Assembly: GCA_009838625.1 (NCBI GenBank)
Contig: VXRG01000049.1
Coordinates: 1 to 46,568, forward strand
DNA from: Caldilineaceae bacterium SB0664_bin_27
Lineage (GTDB): Bacteria > Chloroflexota > Anaerolineae > Caldilineales > Caldilineaceae
Direction of reading: 5' to 3'
DNA length: 46,568 nucleotides
How positions within the stretch are numbered: position 1 is the stretch's first letter; every line of letters starts with the position of its first letter. Below the pieces are notes generated by a model. It made no database searches, had not been told where the DNA came from, and was given only the letters and a program-made list of their open reading frames with translations. Below are positions 7,622 to 17,817 of the stretch, one piece after another. A program made the translations under genes and the position numbers.

Positions 7622-10204
7622 TCAGTTCGTGGTCACGAACTCGAGGGACGAGAAGGTGGGGATGCTGACGCGCAGGGGCGCGACGGCCACCTCCAGTTTA
7701 TTGGCGCCGGACTCAAGGCCGGCGGTGTCCTCGGCGCTGAGGGTGATCTGCCAGAGACCATCCTCGACGGCTTCGGCGGTGCCGGTGAGGGCGAGCTCGC
7801 CGAGGGCGTCAAAGACGAGGTACTTGACTTCGTCGATGTCGTCGATGGCATAGGCGTCGCCGCCAAAGTCGATCATCACCTCGAAGGTGGCCTCATCGCC
7901 GGAGGCGACGCGGGCCGGACCGTCGACGGAGACTTCGGCGATCATCGGTGTGTCGAAGCCTTCCCACTTGCTGGAAGCGTCGGGGAAGCTTTCGACACGG
8001 AGCAGCTGGACGGTCTTCTCGGTGGGGAAGGCCTCTTCGAGGTAGAAGGGCCCGTTGCCAACCCAGAAGTGTCCTTTATCTTCGTACCAGGCGCTCAGGT
8101 TGGCCCAGCGGGCATCGGCTTCATCGGCGCTGATGTAGTCGCCGAGCGTGGACACGTAAGGGATGTGACCGTCGGCGGCGCCGGATTCGAGATGGCCTTC
8201 GAGGATCTCGATGCTTGGCCCGGCGATGTAGCTCATCCACTCGACTTCGTTGGCATCGGCCTTGTCGGATGAGAAGGCCAGGTCACCGGCGGCTTCAGCC
8301 AGGAGCCCGACCGCCATGGTGTGCCAGGGCGCGCCAGGGAAGAAGTTGGCCACGTTCAGCTCGGCGTCTAGGGTGTACTGGTCACTGTAGTACTCGATGA
8401 CGAGCGGACTGGTCTGCACGATGCGGTAGCCCCTGAAGTGGCTCAGGAAGTTGTTGAGGCTCGGCACCTGGGCTTCGTCGTAGACGGCGCTCTCTTCCTT
8501 GGCCAGGTCGAATGTCATGATCATGTCCAGCACGACGTCGGCGAGGCTGAGCGGGCTGCCGTCGTGCCAGGACAGTTCGGAGAGATCGCCCGGATAGTAG
8601 ACTACGCTCTTGATGTTGGCGGTGAGCCCGTCGGGATGGAGGTCGCCGACCGTAATGAACTGCTGTTCAACGGCGTCCCAGTCGAGCCAGGCGTCTTCGG
8701 GAACGTCGATCTGCTCGGCGAAGGTCAGCGTTACCCAATCGTGTGTGCTGCCGACCGGGAGCCCTTCCTTGACCGTTACCTCGGCCCTGTCGATGCGCTG
8801 CGGCCACTGGAGACCGGTGAACGGGTCGGGCATGGTGCCCACGTCGGTGGTGGCGCGGATCAACATGGTGTCGTAGATCCAGTTGGTGCCGGCGACGGGG
8901 TTCCAGGGTTCAGGCAGCATGCTGGGCATGGCGATGGTGAGGGACCCCCCCTCTTCGCCGGTGCGGCGCAGGGTATAGGGCCAGAGGCGGGCGCCGTTGA
9001 GGCCGCCGGCCAGGTCCGTTGAGACGGAGACGTCGCCTCTGTAGGCGGAGAAGCCGAGCTGGTTCACGAGCCAGACGCGCACGGAGTCCTGCATGGAGAG
9101 GGCGAGTACGTCGCCAAAGAGCTCGCGGCGCTCTTCCATGGTGGTGAAGTCGCGCAGGTCCAGTTTTTCAGACATGGCGTCGAATTCTTCGGCCGGGGTG
9201 TATGCCTGCCACAGTGGGAAGGGGAGCCCGCGATTGGTGTAGAAGAAGTCGAAGTTGCCGGCCTGGTCGCGGCTGATGGCGGTTGTGATCCAGCCGCCGG
9301 TGTAGATGTGGAACTTGCCCTCGTTGGGATCGGAGCCGATCCAGACAGGTGAGGCCTCGGAGGCGGTCTTGTAGTCGCGCACGACGCTGAAGCCCAGGTC
9401 TTCGAGCATTGTGGAGACGTAGTCGCCGATCTCCTTGCGTTCATCCTCGGTGCGGATGAGGAAGATCACCTCGACGGGCTCGTCCTCGTAGTTCCAGACG
9501 CCGTCGACCAGCTCGGCGCCCAACGCTTCCATTTCCTCGTTAATGATCCCGGCGGCCTTGTCGGGGTTGTGCGCGTACTCGAGCTCGAGCTGGCGCACGA
9601 TGTCGACGAGGCGGGCGTAGTCGGGGAAGGCGTTGGTGATGGCCATGTAACGCGGTGAAGCCAGGCCGCCGTAGATCTCCTGGGAGATGAAGTCGCGATC
9701 GACGAGGTAGTTCATGGCCTCGCGGATGCGGGGCACGGCAAACGGGTTGAGTTTACCGGTGCCGTCGAAGATCGGGCCGGCGGGGTTGAAGGTCAACTCT
9801 GCGTAGACGCCGAAGGAGTTGGAGTAGGTGAGGCTATCCATCCCCTGGACGGTGGCGTAGACTTCGGCATCGCTGATGGAGAAGGCGTAGGCGTCGATCT
9901 CCGCGAGGTCCATGCGCGTTACGGCCGCGGCGGCGGAGGGCTCTTCGACGGCGATGACCTCGTCGACCCAGGCGCCGGTGCGTTCGCCCATGGCTGCGGC
10001 TTCTTCTTCTTCAGCCGCGGGCGCTTCTTCCTTCACTTCTTTTTCTTCGGCGGCCACTTCCTCCTTCTCTTCAGCGGCCTGTTCTTCTTGTGCAGGCGCG
10101 GCCGGTTCATCGGCCATTTCGGCGTCGCCGCCGCCGCCGCAGGCAGCGAAGAGGAGTGCGGCGATCAGGAGGACCGCCAGAAAGGTAAATCGCTTCTTAG
10201 ACAT
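7622..10204 (-). CDS. ABC importer solute-binding lipoprotein, family 5, apparently circularly permuted
   Basis: An 860-aa lipoprotein. The start MSKKRF (ATG at 10204) follows AAGGAGAT; an upstream reading to 10306 lacks this. The signal peptide ends at lipobox LFAAC (C22), then a Glu/Ala linker (23-72). The family-5 domain is in reversed halves. Residues 78-410 match the normal second half: WVDEVIAVEEPS, then VPRIREAMNYLVDRDFI (157-173), then PVEVIFLI and the GKFHIYTGGW region. Residues 418-750 match the normal first half: GGSLTIAMPS (419), LSWHDGSPLSLADVV (544-558), WVGNGPFYLEE (714-724). Residues 755-860 look like an added Ig-like beta domain. It precedes two permeases and two ATPases. Substrate unknown. 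Confidence 0.88.
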   Translation of the reverse strand: MSKKRFTFLAVLLIAALLFAACGGGGDAEMADEPAAPAQEEQAAEEKEEVAAEEKEVKEEAPAAEEEEAAAMGERTGAWVDEVIAVEEPSAAAAVTRMDLAEIDAYAFSISDAEVYATVQGMDSLTYSNSFGVYAELTFNPAGPIFDGTGKLNPFAVPRIREAMNYLVDRDFISQEIYGGLASPRYMAITNAFPDYARLVDIVRQLELEYAHNPDKAAGIINEEMEALGAELVDGVWNYEDEPVEVIFLIRTEDERKEIGDYVSTMLEDLGFSVVRDYKTASEASPVWIGSDPNEGKFHIYTGGWITTAISRDQAGNFDFFYTNRGLPFPLWQAYTPAEEFDAMSEKLDLRDFTTMEERRELFGDVLALSMQDSVRVWLVNQLGFSAYRGDVSVSTDLAGGLNGARLWPYTLRRTGEEGGSLTIAMPSMLPEPWNPVAGTNWIYDTMLIRATTDVGTMPDPFTGLQWPQRIDRAEVTVKEGLPVGSTHDWVTLTFAEQIDVPEDAWLDWDAVEQQFITVGDLHPDGLTANIKSVVYYPGDLSELSWHDGSPLSLADVVLDMIMTFDLAKEESAVYDEAQVPSLNNFLSHFRGYRIVQTSPLVIEYYSDQYTLDAELNVANFFPGAPWHTMAVGLLAEAAGDLAFSSDKADANEVEWMSYIAGPSIEILEGHLESGAADGHIPYVSTLGDYISADEADARWANLSAWYEDKGHFWVGNGPFYLEEAFPTEKTVQLLRVESFPDASSKWEGFDTPMIAEVSVDGPARVASGDEATFEVMIDFGGDAYAIDDIDEVKYLVFDALGELALTGTAEAVEDGLWQITLSAEDTAGLESGANKLEVAVAPLRVSIPTFSSLEFVTTN

Positions 10205-10248
10205 TCGCTTATCTCCTTTGTTAGAACGTGCAGAGAGTTTTCGGCAGC

Positions 10249-10296
10249 TGGTGCGCAGCCGGCGGACGGCACTGGCCGGACCGGCTGTGGGCACCA
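10249..10296 (-). promoter_or_regulatory. Strong stem-loop in the leader of the 860-aa binding-protein gene
   Basis: TGGTGCGCAGCCGG (10249-10262) pairs with CCGGCTGTGGGCACCA (10281-10296) apart from a small internal bulge, leaving an 18-nt GC-rich loop. It occupies the gap between the upstream permease stop (10303) and the binding-protein ATG (10204), about 45 nt before the ATG. It may be a processing site or an attenuator separating the two halves of the importer run. No U-tract follows. Confidence 0.5.
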
Positions 10297-10302
10297 GACT
10301 GT

Positions 10303-11331
10303 TCACCGTATGTTTTTCATCATCGGGTCCAGAGCGTCGCGCAGTCCGTCGCCGATGAGATATAAGGATAACACGGTAATGGTTATCAGTAGCCCGGGAA
10401 CACTAAGCAGATGCAGAGCCAGGCTCGCTCCGGTTTCGGGATCACGTAAAAAGACAAAATTGTTGGCCCTGTTGAGCATACTACCCCATGTTGCCGTCGG
10501 CGGCTGTACTCCCAATCCCAAAAAACTGAGCGCGGATTCGATTAAAATAAGGTTTCCGATATCTATGGCGGCATTCACGATGATAATTGGAAGGCTGTTG
10601 GGGATCACATGTTGGAGCATAATGCGGGCACTGCGTGTACCAACGGAGCGGGCGGCGAGCACGAAGTCCAGAGCGCGCACCTTGAATACGTTTCCGCGGA
10701 TGAGGCGGGCGGTGCCGAACCAACCGAGCAGACCCAGAAATAGCGTCAAGGTGATGGGATTGGGCTTGAACATGGATGTAACAATAATGAGAAGATAGAT
10801 ACCCGGGATGGAAATTGATGTATTGATGAACCACATGATGAGGTCGTCAACAGGGCCGCCAAAGAAGCCGGCTACCGTACCGACAGTCACGCCCAGAATC
10901 AATGTCAGTGCTGCGGCGGCGATGGCGATGCCCAGGCTGACGCGGCCGCCGTAGAGGAGACGCACAAACTGATCGCGACCAAGCTGATCGGTTCCCATCC
11001 AGTGGGGAACGCCGCCGGATTTGCCCAGCATGAGCGGTGCAGTCGTTGGGTCCTGGCCGGTGCGCCACTGGATATACGGGCCCAGATAGGGCTGCTGGAA
11101 GGCATTATCCAGGTTGGTATCGTTCGGCCCCACACCGATGCCTTTCGCAAAAACGGGTGCAAGCAGAGAGAGTACAGCCATGATGAACAGGAACGCGATT
11201 GCGAACAGTGTGACTCGATCGCGGCGCAGCGACTGGAGCGCTATACTCCAGTAGGTTCGGGGCTTGCGTTGAAGCAGGGGATCGGTTGCCAGAGTATCGA
11301 GCGCCGAACCGTCTGCCTGGGCCACCGTCAT
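10303..11331 (-). CDS. ABC importer permease (DppC-like)
   Basis: A 342-aa membrane permease. I choose the ATG at 11331 (MTVAQADGSALD); the open frame extends to a TTG at 11376 but that would overlap the upstream gene by 23 nt. Helix 1 (VTLFAIAFLFIMAVLSLLAPVFA) is followed by a soluble loop of about 75 residues with HWMGTDQLGRDQFVRLLYGGRVSL, the classic DppC entry to the core. The coupling loop reads DFVLAARSVGTRSARIMLQHVIPNSLPIII, and LSFLGLGVQPPTATWGSML is the hallmark DppC segment. It pairs with the permease directly upstream and follows the 587-aa binding protein. No ATPase lies between it and the next binding protein. Confidence 0.93.
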   Translation of the reverse strand: MTVAQADGSALDTLATDPLLQRKPRTYWSIALQSLRRDRVTLFAIAFLFIMAVLSLLAPVFAKGIGVGPNDTNLDNAFQQPYLGPYIQWRTGQDPTTAPLMLGKSGGVPHWMGTDQLGRDQFVRLLYGGRVSLGIAIAAAALTLILGVTVGTVAGFFGGPVDDLIMWFINTSISIPGIYLLIIVTSMFKPNPITLTLFLGLLGWFGTARLIRGNVFKVRALDFVLAARSVGTRSARIMLQHVIPNSLPIIIVNAAIDIGNLILIESALSFLGLGVQPPTATWGSMLNRANNFVFLRDPETGASLALHLLSVPGLLITITVLSLYLIGDGLRDALDPMMKNIR

Positions 11332-11353
11332 GAATATAGCCTTGTCTGCATCA

Positions 11354-12415
11354 CTAGAGCCGCACCCGGGGGTCAACTACACCGTATAGAACATCCGAGA
11401 GCAGGTTGCCGAGAATCGTCAGCAGCGAGAAAAACATGACTGCGCCCAGAACGGTAGGATAGTCCCGTTGCACTGCTGCGCTAAAGGTCATGCGCCCCAT
11501 CCCCGGCCAGGAAAAGATAGTTTCGACAATCACTGCACCGGAGAGAACGCCCAGTATGGCGGGGCCAAGAATTGTCATGAGGGGAATAAGCGCATTGCCC
11601 AGGGCATGGACGAACCAGATGCGAGTGGCGGCCACGCCTTTGGCCCTGGCCATACGGATGTAATCGGTGCGGATCACCTCCAGGGTTTCGGTGCGCATGA
11701 ACCGGCTGATAACGGCTATGCCCCCTACCGCCAGAACGACAGTGGGCAGAATCAGATGTCTGATCCGATCCACAAGGTCGAACTCATACGTGAGGGAAAC
11801 GGTGCGTATGCCTCCGGTCGGCAGCCAGCCTCTGATAACGCCGAAGTAGTAGATGAGCATCAAGCCGAACCAGAAGGAGGGCAGGGCATTGCCAACGACG
11901 GCGAGCACGCGTACGGAGTTGTCGAAGAGCGACGCTTGACGTACAGCGCTGAGGACGCCCAACGGCACGCCTACCAGCAGAGAGAACAAGAGTGCGGAGA
12001 CGCCTAGCTGAAATGTGGCCCACATACGCTCGGTCAGCCGCTCCCAGACGGCCTGATTGGTGGCGATACTGGTTCCCAGATTGCCGCGCAGGATGCCGCC
12101 GCCGCTGTTGCAGAATGTAGTATTCAACCCGGCAGCGTAGGAACAGTGGAAATCATCACGCGTGAACTCTTCGACCACGTCTCCGCTTCGGAGTGTAACG
12201 CCCGTCAACCATCCGATGTATTGCAGGGTCCAGTGCTGATCGAGCCCCAATTGCCTGCGCAAGATTTCCCGGGTTTCCTGTGTGATGTTGGGATCAAAGG
12301 TACGGATGAGAATCGGGTCACCGGGAGAGTTGTAGACAAGCACGAAGCTGATGACGCTCACGCCCAGCAGTGTGGGAATTGCCTGGAGGAGACGACGAAT
12401 TACGTAACGGGTCAT
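11354..12415 (-). CDS. ABC importer permease (DppB-like)
   Basis: A 353-aa membrane permease starting MTRYVIRRLLQAIPTLLGVSVISF, the standard DppB opening (ATG at 12415; the upstream in-frame ATG at 12448 adds 11 unlike residues). After helix 1 comes NSPGDPILI and the long extracytoplasmic loop with LRRQLGLDQHWTLQYIGWL. The coupling loop is DYIRMARAKGVAATRIWFVHALGNALIPLM, and GAVIVETIFSWPGMGRM is the strongly conserved C-terminal segment. It follows the 587-aa binding-protein gene across a stem-loop-containing gap and overlaps none of its neighbours. It should form the translocation channel with the 10303-11331 product. Confidence 0.94.
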   Translation of the reverse strand: MTRYVIRRLLQAIPTLLGVSVISFVLVYNSPGDPILIRTFDPNITQETREILRRQLGLDQHWTLQYIGWLTGVTLRSGDVVEEFTRDDFHCSYAAGLNTTFCNSGGGILRGNLGTSIATNQAVWERLTERMWATFQLGVSALLFSLLVGVPLGVLSAVRQASLFDNSVRVLAVVGNALPSFWFGLMLIYYFGVIRGWLPTGGIRTVSLTYEFDLVDRIRHLILPTVVLAVGGIAVISRFMRTETLEVIRTDYIRMARAKGVAATRIWFVHALGNALIPLMTILGPAILGVLSGAVIVETIFSWPGMGRMTFSAAVQRDYPTVLGAVMFFSLLTILGNLLSDVLYGVVDPRVRL

Positions 12416-12482
12416 GAACTGAACCGGTCCCTCGGGCCGCCTGTGCATTCAGGCGGACGCGACACATATATAATTAGGTGCG

Positions 12483-12521
12483 AATCCGCCAGCGCCCGCA
12501 GGGAGCGGGCGGTGGCGGATT
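12483..12521 (-). promoter_or_regulatory. 17-bp stem-loop after the 587-aa binding-protein gene
   Basis: AATCCGCCAGCGCCCGC (12483-12499) and GCGGGCGGTGGCGGATT (12505-12521) form a 17-bp stem with one mismatch and a 5-nt loop AGGGA. It is in the 170-bp gap between the binding-protein stop (12586) and the permease ATG (12415). It has no T-run on the transcribed side, so it is read as a stabilising or attenuating hairpin rather than a complete terminator. Confidence 0.8.
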
Positions 12522-12585
12522 GGTCAGATCTCCTTCGAGGCCTGTTGGCCAGGCGCCGAACTCTTCCGGAAAGAGCTGAACCGGA

Positions 12586-14349
12586 CTACTGCGCCAGGGA
12601 CCAGGTCTCGATGTTATGGTAGAAGCTCCACGGGCCCGGGTTAGTGCCGTTGAACTTCTTTGAGTAGCTGGTATTGCCGACGGAGCCGGTCACGAAGACG
12701 TAGGGGATGTCGTCGTGAATGATCTTCTGAATTTCGTGGTAGAAGGGGGCTCGATCTTCGGTGGCGCAGCCGGGAACGCTGACGGCCTGCTCCAGGAGTT
12801 CATCGATGCGGGCGTTCTGGTAGCTGACGAAGTTGAAGCCGCTGCCCGGCGTGTCGAACTTGGAGTGCCAGAAGGAGTCATCGTTGGGGTCGGTGCCGAG
12901 CCCGGTCCAGCCGATGATGACCATGTCGAAGGTCTGACCGAGCAGCTCGCCCACGAGGGTACCGAACTCGATGGCTTCGAACTGGATGTCGAAACCGATG
13001 CCGTTGAGCTGGTCCTGTACCAGGGCGCCAAGATCTTCACGGGTCGTGTTGCCGGCGTTGGTTTGCAGTCGAATCGTCAGGACGGCGCCTGCTGCGGCCG
13101 TGGCGCAACCGTTGCACTCGCGCACGCCGTCGCCGTCGCTGTCGGTCCAGCCGGCGTCATCGAGAATCTGGGACGCCAGCTCGGTATCGAAGGCGTAGGG
13201 CTGGAGTGCGGGGTCGTGGGCCCATTCAACGGCCGGCAGTACGTTGGAGGCGATCTGATAGCCCTGGCCGAGGTAGACCTTGCTGATGATCGCATCATAA
13301 TCGAGCGCGTGTGCGATCGCCTGACGCACAGCCAGATCGCTCAGGATTGGATGAGGATCCTGCTCAACAAGGTTGCCTTCGTCGTCCTGACCGGCCTGCG
13401 GGTTCTCCGGGTTGGCCTGGTTGAGTCCGATGTAGCTGTAGCCGTCATCTTTGAACTTGTGCAGATTCAGATTGGCATCGAGCTGAATCGTCGTCAACTG
13501 CTCCGGCTGCACACCGATCAGGTCCAACTCACCGGTCTGGAGCTGGGCCAGGCGGGCGCCAGGATCGGGGACGATCTTGTAGATCCATCCGTCCATGTTG
13601 GGCGCGCCCTTCCAGTAGTTGTCGTTGCGCAGAACGGTGGAGTTGTCGTCCCGAATCCATTCGTTAAAGATGAAGGGGCCGGCGCTGACGGTCGGGTTCT
13701 CGTTCAGCGGGCTGTCCATGACATCGCTGTAGTCATCGGCATAAAGGTGGCTTGGCAGCCAGCCCAGACCGAGATTGTTGAGGGCGTCGCACTTTACTTC
13801 GCCGTAGGTAACCTGAATGGTGAGCGGATCGAGAACTTCGATGCTTTCGATATTGTCGAGATTTGCCTTGCGGGGTGTCTCGACAAGATCGCTGCCGATG
13901 GCGTCATAGGTGAATTTGAAATCATCGGCGGTGACCTGCTCGCCGTCGGACCACATGACGCCGTCCTGGAGATTGAAGGTCCACACCAGGCCGTCCTCGG
14001 AGACATCCCAGCTCTCGGCCATTTCGGTGGGGACGATGGCGCCGCTGAAAGGATCTTGCCCGAGCAGGCTGGGGAAGAACCAGCCGAGCACGTCAAAGCT
14101 GGCGCTGTCCGATGCCAGGATCGGGTTGAGGATCGTGGCGTCGGCGCTGGACCCTTCGACCCAGACGCCGCCCTGGACCGGCGGCACGGGCGTCGGCGTG
14201 ACCACAACCTCTTCGGTCTGGGTGACGACCTGCGTGACGACGACGGTTTCCTTCACCGTCTCGACGACAGGTGTGGGTTGAGGACAGGCGGCCAGGACCA
14301 ACGCGGCCACCAAGAGAACTGCCAAGAGTGAAAATCTATTTTTTGTCAT
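12586..14349 (-). CDS. ABC importer solute-binding lipoprotein, family 5 (canonical order)
   Basis: A 587-aa secreted lipoprotein. The signal MTKNRFSLLAVLLVAALVLAAC ends at a lipobox (C22). A Thr/Val-rich linker follows (VVTQVVTQTEEVVVTPTP). The family-5 domain has its parts in the usual order: GGVWVEGSSADATILNP, MWSDGEQVTADDFKFTYDAI, SAGPFIFNEWIRDD, IYKIVPDPGARLAQLQTGELD, LAVRQAIAHALDYDAII and the C-terminal GWTGLGTDPNDD region. It binds an unknown peptide-like or other solute outside the membrane. The ATG follows a perfect AGGAGGT ribosome site. It is the first gene of the importer run, with a promoter about 220 nt upstream and two permease genes after a strong stem-loop. Confidence 0.93.
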   Translation of the reverse strand: MTKNRFSLLAVLLVAALVLAACPQPTPVVETVKETVVVTQVVTQTEEVVVTPTPVPPVQGGVWVEGSSADATILNPILASDSASFDVLGWFFPSLLGQDPFSGAIVPTEMAESWDVSEDGLVWTFNLQDGVMWSDGEQVTADDFKFTYDAIGSDLVETPRKANLDNIESIEVLDPLTIQVTYGEVKCDALNNLGLGWLPSHLYADDYSDVMDSPLNENPTVSAGPFIFNEWIRDDNSTVLRNDNYWKGAPNMDGWIYKIVPDPGARLAQLQTGELDLIGVQPEQLTTIQLDANLNLHKFKDDGYSYIGLNQANPENPQAGQDDEGNLVEQDPHPILSDLAVRQAIAHALDYDAIISKVYLGQGYQIASNVLPAVEWAHDPALQPYAFDTELASQILDDAGWTDSDGDGVRECNGCATAAAGAVLTIRLQTNAGNTTREDLGALVQDQLNGIGFDIQFEAIEFGTLVGELLGQTFDMVIIGWTGLGTDPNDDSFWHSKFDTPGSGFNFVSYQNARIDELLEQAVSVPGCATEDRAPFYHEIQKIIHDDIPYVFVTGSVGNTSYSKKFNGTNPGPWSFYHNIETWSLAQ

Positions 14350-14565
14350 ACCAAGACCTCCTGAAATGAGAATGGAGAGCCATACGTCATTGTGTGGATC
14401 ACAGGTCGGATCCGGTTAAGTGTATGCAACCCCGGGAAAATAGTGCGCCAGTAAAGTGCAGCAGCCAAGAATGGATCTGCTGCCCATTCTGTGGCAAAGG
14501 ACAGCGTTGCGTCAGTATCCTGCGGGACAAACGCGCGACTCACATCATATAGCCTGGGGGGGTAG

Positions 14566-14598
14566 GGGAATGTTAGCATTCCCACTTTTTGCTGTCAA
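14566..14598 (-). promoter_or_regulatory. Promoter of the first importer operon with a palindromic operator over the -10
   Basis: On the minus strand a perfect TTGACA (14593-14598) is followed after 17 nt by TAACAT (14570-14575). The -10 lies inside a perfect inverted repeat, GGGAATG-TTAG-CATTCCC (14566-14583). The predicted start is near 14563, giving a leader of about 210 nt before the ATG at 14349. A repressor or activator binding the palindrome would control the whole eight-gene run. No regulator gene is adjacent. I see no other gene in 14350-14827. Confidence 0.55.
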
Positions 14599-14651
14599 TA
14601 CGCAAATGCCCGATCCCACAGCCGGATTCGACGCTGCATTCGCCATTCCGT

Positions 14652-14657
14652 TATAAT
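14652..14657 (+). promoter_or_regulatory. Possible -10 box for the DUF255 gene
   Basis: A perfect TATAAT on the plus strand 170 nt upstream of the ATG at 14828. The only -35 candidate (TTCGAC at 14627-14632, 19-nt spacer) is poor, so this is a tentative call. It is the only consensus -10 I see on this strand in the 478-bp divergent gap. Confidence 0.3.
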
Positions 14658-14827
14658 GCTGGATACGCCTCCGCACAAAGAGGCCGGGCGTTGAGTGCAT
14701 CGCCAGTTCGTCGATTTCGCCTGCGTTCAACCAATGGTGCCAGCGACGGGAGGAGCAGTGCATTCCCGCCCGAACTCTTCTCAGGCCCATAATTACGCAG
14801 CGGCGCATCCGCGTCAGGGGACTCACC

Positions 14828-16897
<2,070 letters not shown>

Positions 16898-16922
16898 GCG
16901 GCGTTGGATAGTGGGAGAAGGG

Positions 16923-17795
16923 ATGGAAGAGTATAGAGAGAGTATTGCGTCGGTCTGTCCTGACCTGGGATTGGAGACGGTCGAGCTGTTCAGGGCGGGG
17001 CAGAATAATCAACTGATTCTGGTCAACAGCGAGCTGATTTTTCGCTTTCCGAAGTATGGGCAGGGCGTTGCCGGACTGTGGCGGGAACACGCGATATTGA
17101 GCGCGGCGCGGCCGCGGCTTCCGCTGGCGACGCCGGATTACATTTACAGCAATCTGGACGACGAGGTGGGGCGGGCCTTCGTGGGTTATCGGAAACTGCC
17201 GGGCAGTCCACTGTGGCCGGCAGATTTCAGACAGTTCGCCGATGAGGAAACGGTCGACCGCCTGGCTGCGGATATCGCGACGTTTTTACAGGCGCTGCAC
17301 GCCGTCCCGCTTGAAACTGTCGACATTCCCCAGGTGCCGTCTGACTCGCCGGCCGTATGGCGGGAGATGTTCGCGCGGTTCGAACAGGTCGTCTTCCCGC
17401 GGCTGACGGCCGCGGCGCGTGCGTGGACGACGGAGCAGTTCGACGCTTTCCTGGGGGACGATGAACAGTTCGCCTTCGACAACGTGCTGCGCCACGGGGA
17501 CATGGGGTCGAGCAATACCCTGTACAGTGCGGAAGAGCGGCGGGTTGTTGGCTTGATCGATTTCGGGCATGCCGGTATTGGCGACCCCGCCGTCGACTTT
17601 GCTGGGCTGTACGTCTGCTTTGGCGAGGCGTTTATACGGCGTTGCGCACGGGTCTATCCGCTGATGGACCGGTGCTGGGACCGCATCCGTTTCTACGCCG
17701 ACTGCGCCTTTCTGCTGGAGGATGCGCTGTTCTGCATCGAGCACGAGACGGAGGAAGCGGACAAAGTCGTCAGCGAGATCAACAGGCGGGCGTGA
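16923..17795 (+). CDS. Phosphotransferase of the aminoglycoside phosphotransferase (APH) family
   Basis: A 290-aa kinase-like protein. The catalytic loop is HGDMGSSN (H191, D193, N198) and the metal-binding loop is LIDFGHAGIGDP (D213, D221), both diagnostic of the APH/choline-kinase-like fold. The N-terminal ELIFRFPK may hold the nucleotide-lobe lysine. I start at MEEYRES (ATG at 16923) after GGGAGAAGGG; an open frame to 16803 overlaps the previous gene and is unlikely. Family members phosphorylate small hydroxylated substrates (aminoglycosides, homoserine, choline, sugars) or act on unknown metabolites. Resistance cannot be assumed. Confidence 0.88.
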   Translation: MEEYRESIASVCPDLGLETVELFRAGQNNQLILVNSELIFRFPKYGQGVAGLWREHAILSAARPRLPLATPDYIYSNLDDEVGRAFVGYRKLPGSPLWPADFRQFADEETVDRLAADIATFLQALHAVPLETVDIPQVPSDSPAVWREMFARFEQVVFPRLTAAARAWTTEQFDAFLGDDEQFAFDNVLRHGDMGSSNTLYSAEERRVVGLIDFGHAGIGDPAVDFAGLYVCFGEAFIRRCARVYPLMDRCWDRIRFYADCAFLLEDALFCIEHETEEADKVVSEINRRA

Positions 17796-17817
17796 GACAG
17801 TAGGTAGCGGACGCCGG

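Noticed and set aside
12715..14331. 538-codon open frame antisense to the 587-aa binding-protein gene
   Set aside because: It has no ribosome site, a low-complexity Val/Gly/Asp-rich translation and no recognisable domain; the minus-strand binding protein has a signal, lipobox and family motifs. It is a shadow caused by high GC.
16923..17795. Aminoglycoside-resistance gene
   Set aside because: The protein has the APH fold motifs, but the family is broad and nothing in the neighbourhood indicates antibiotic resistance.
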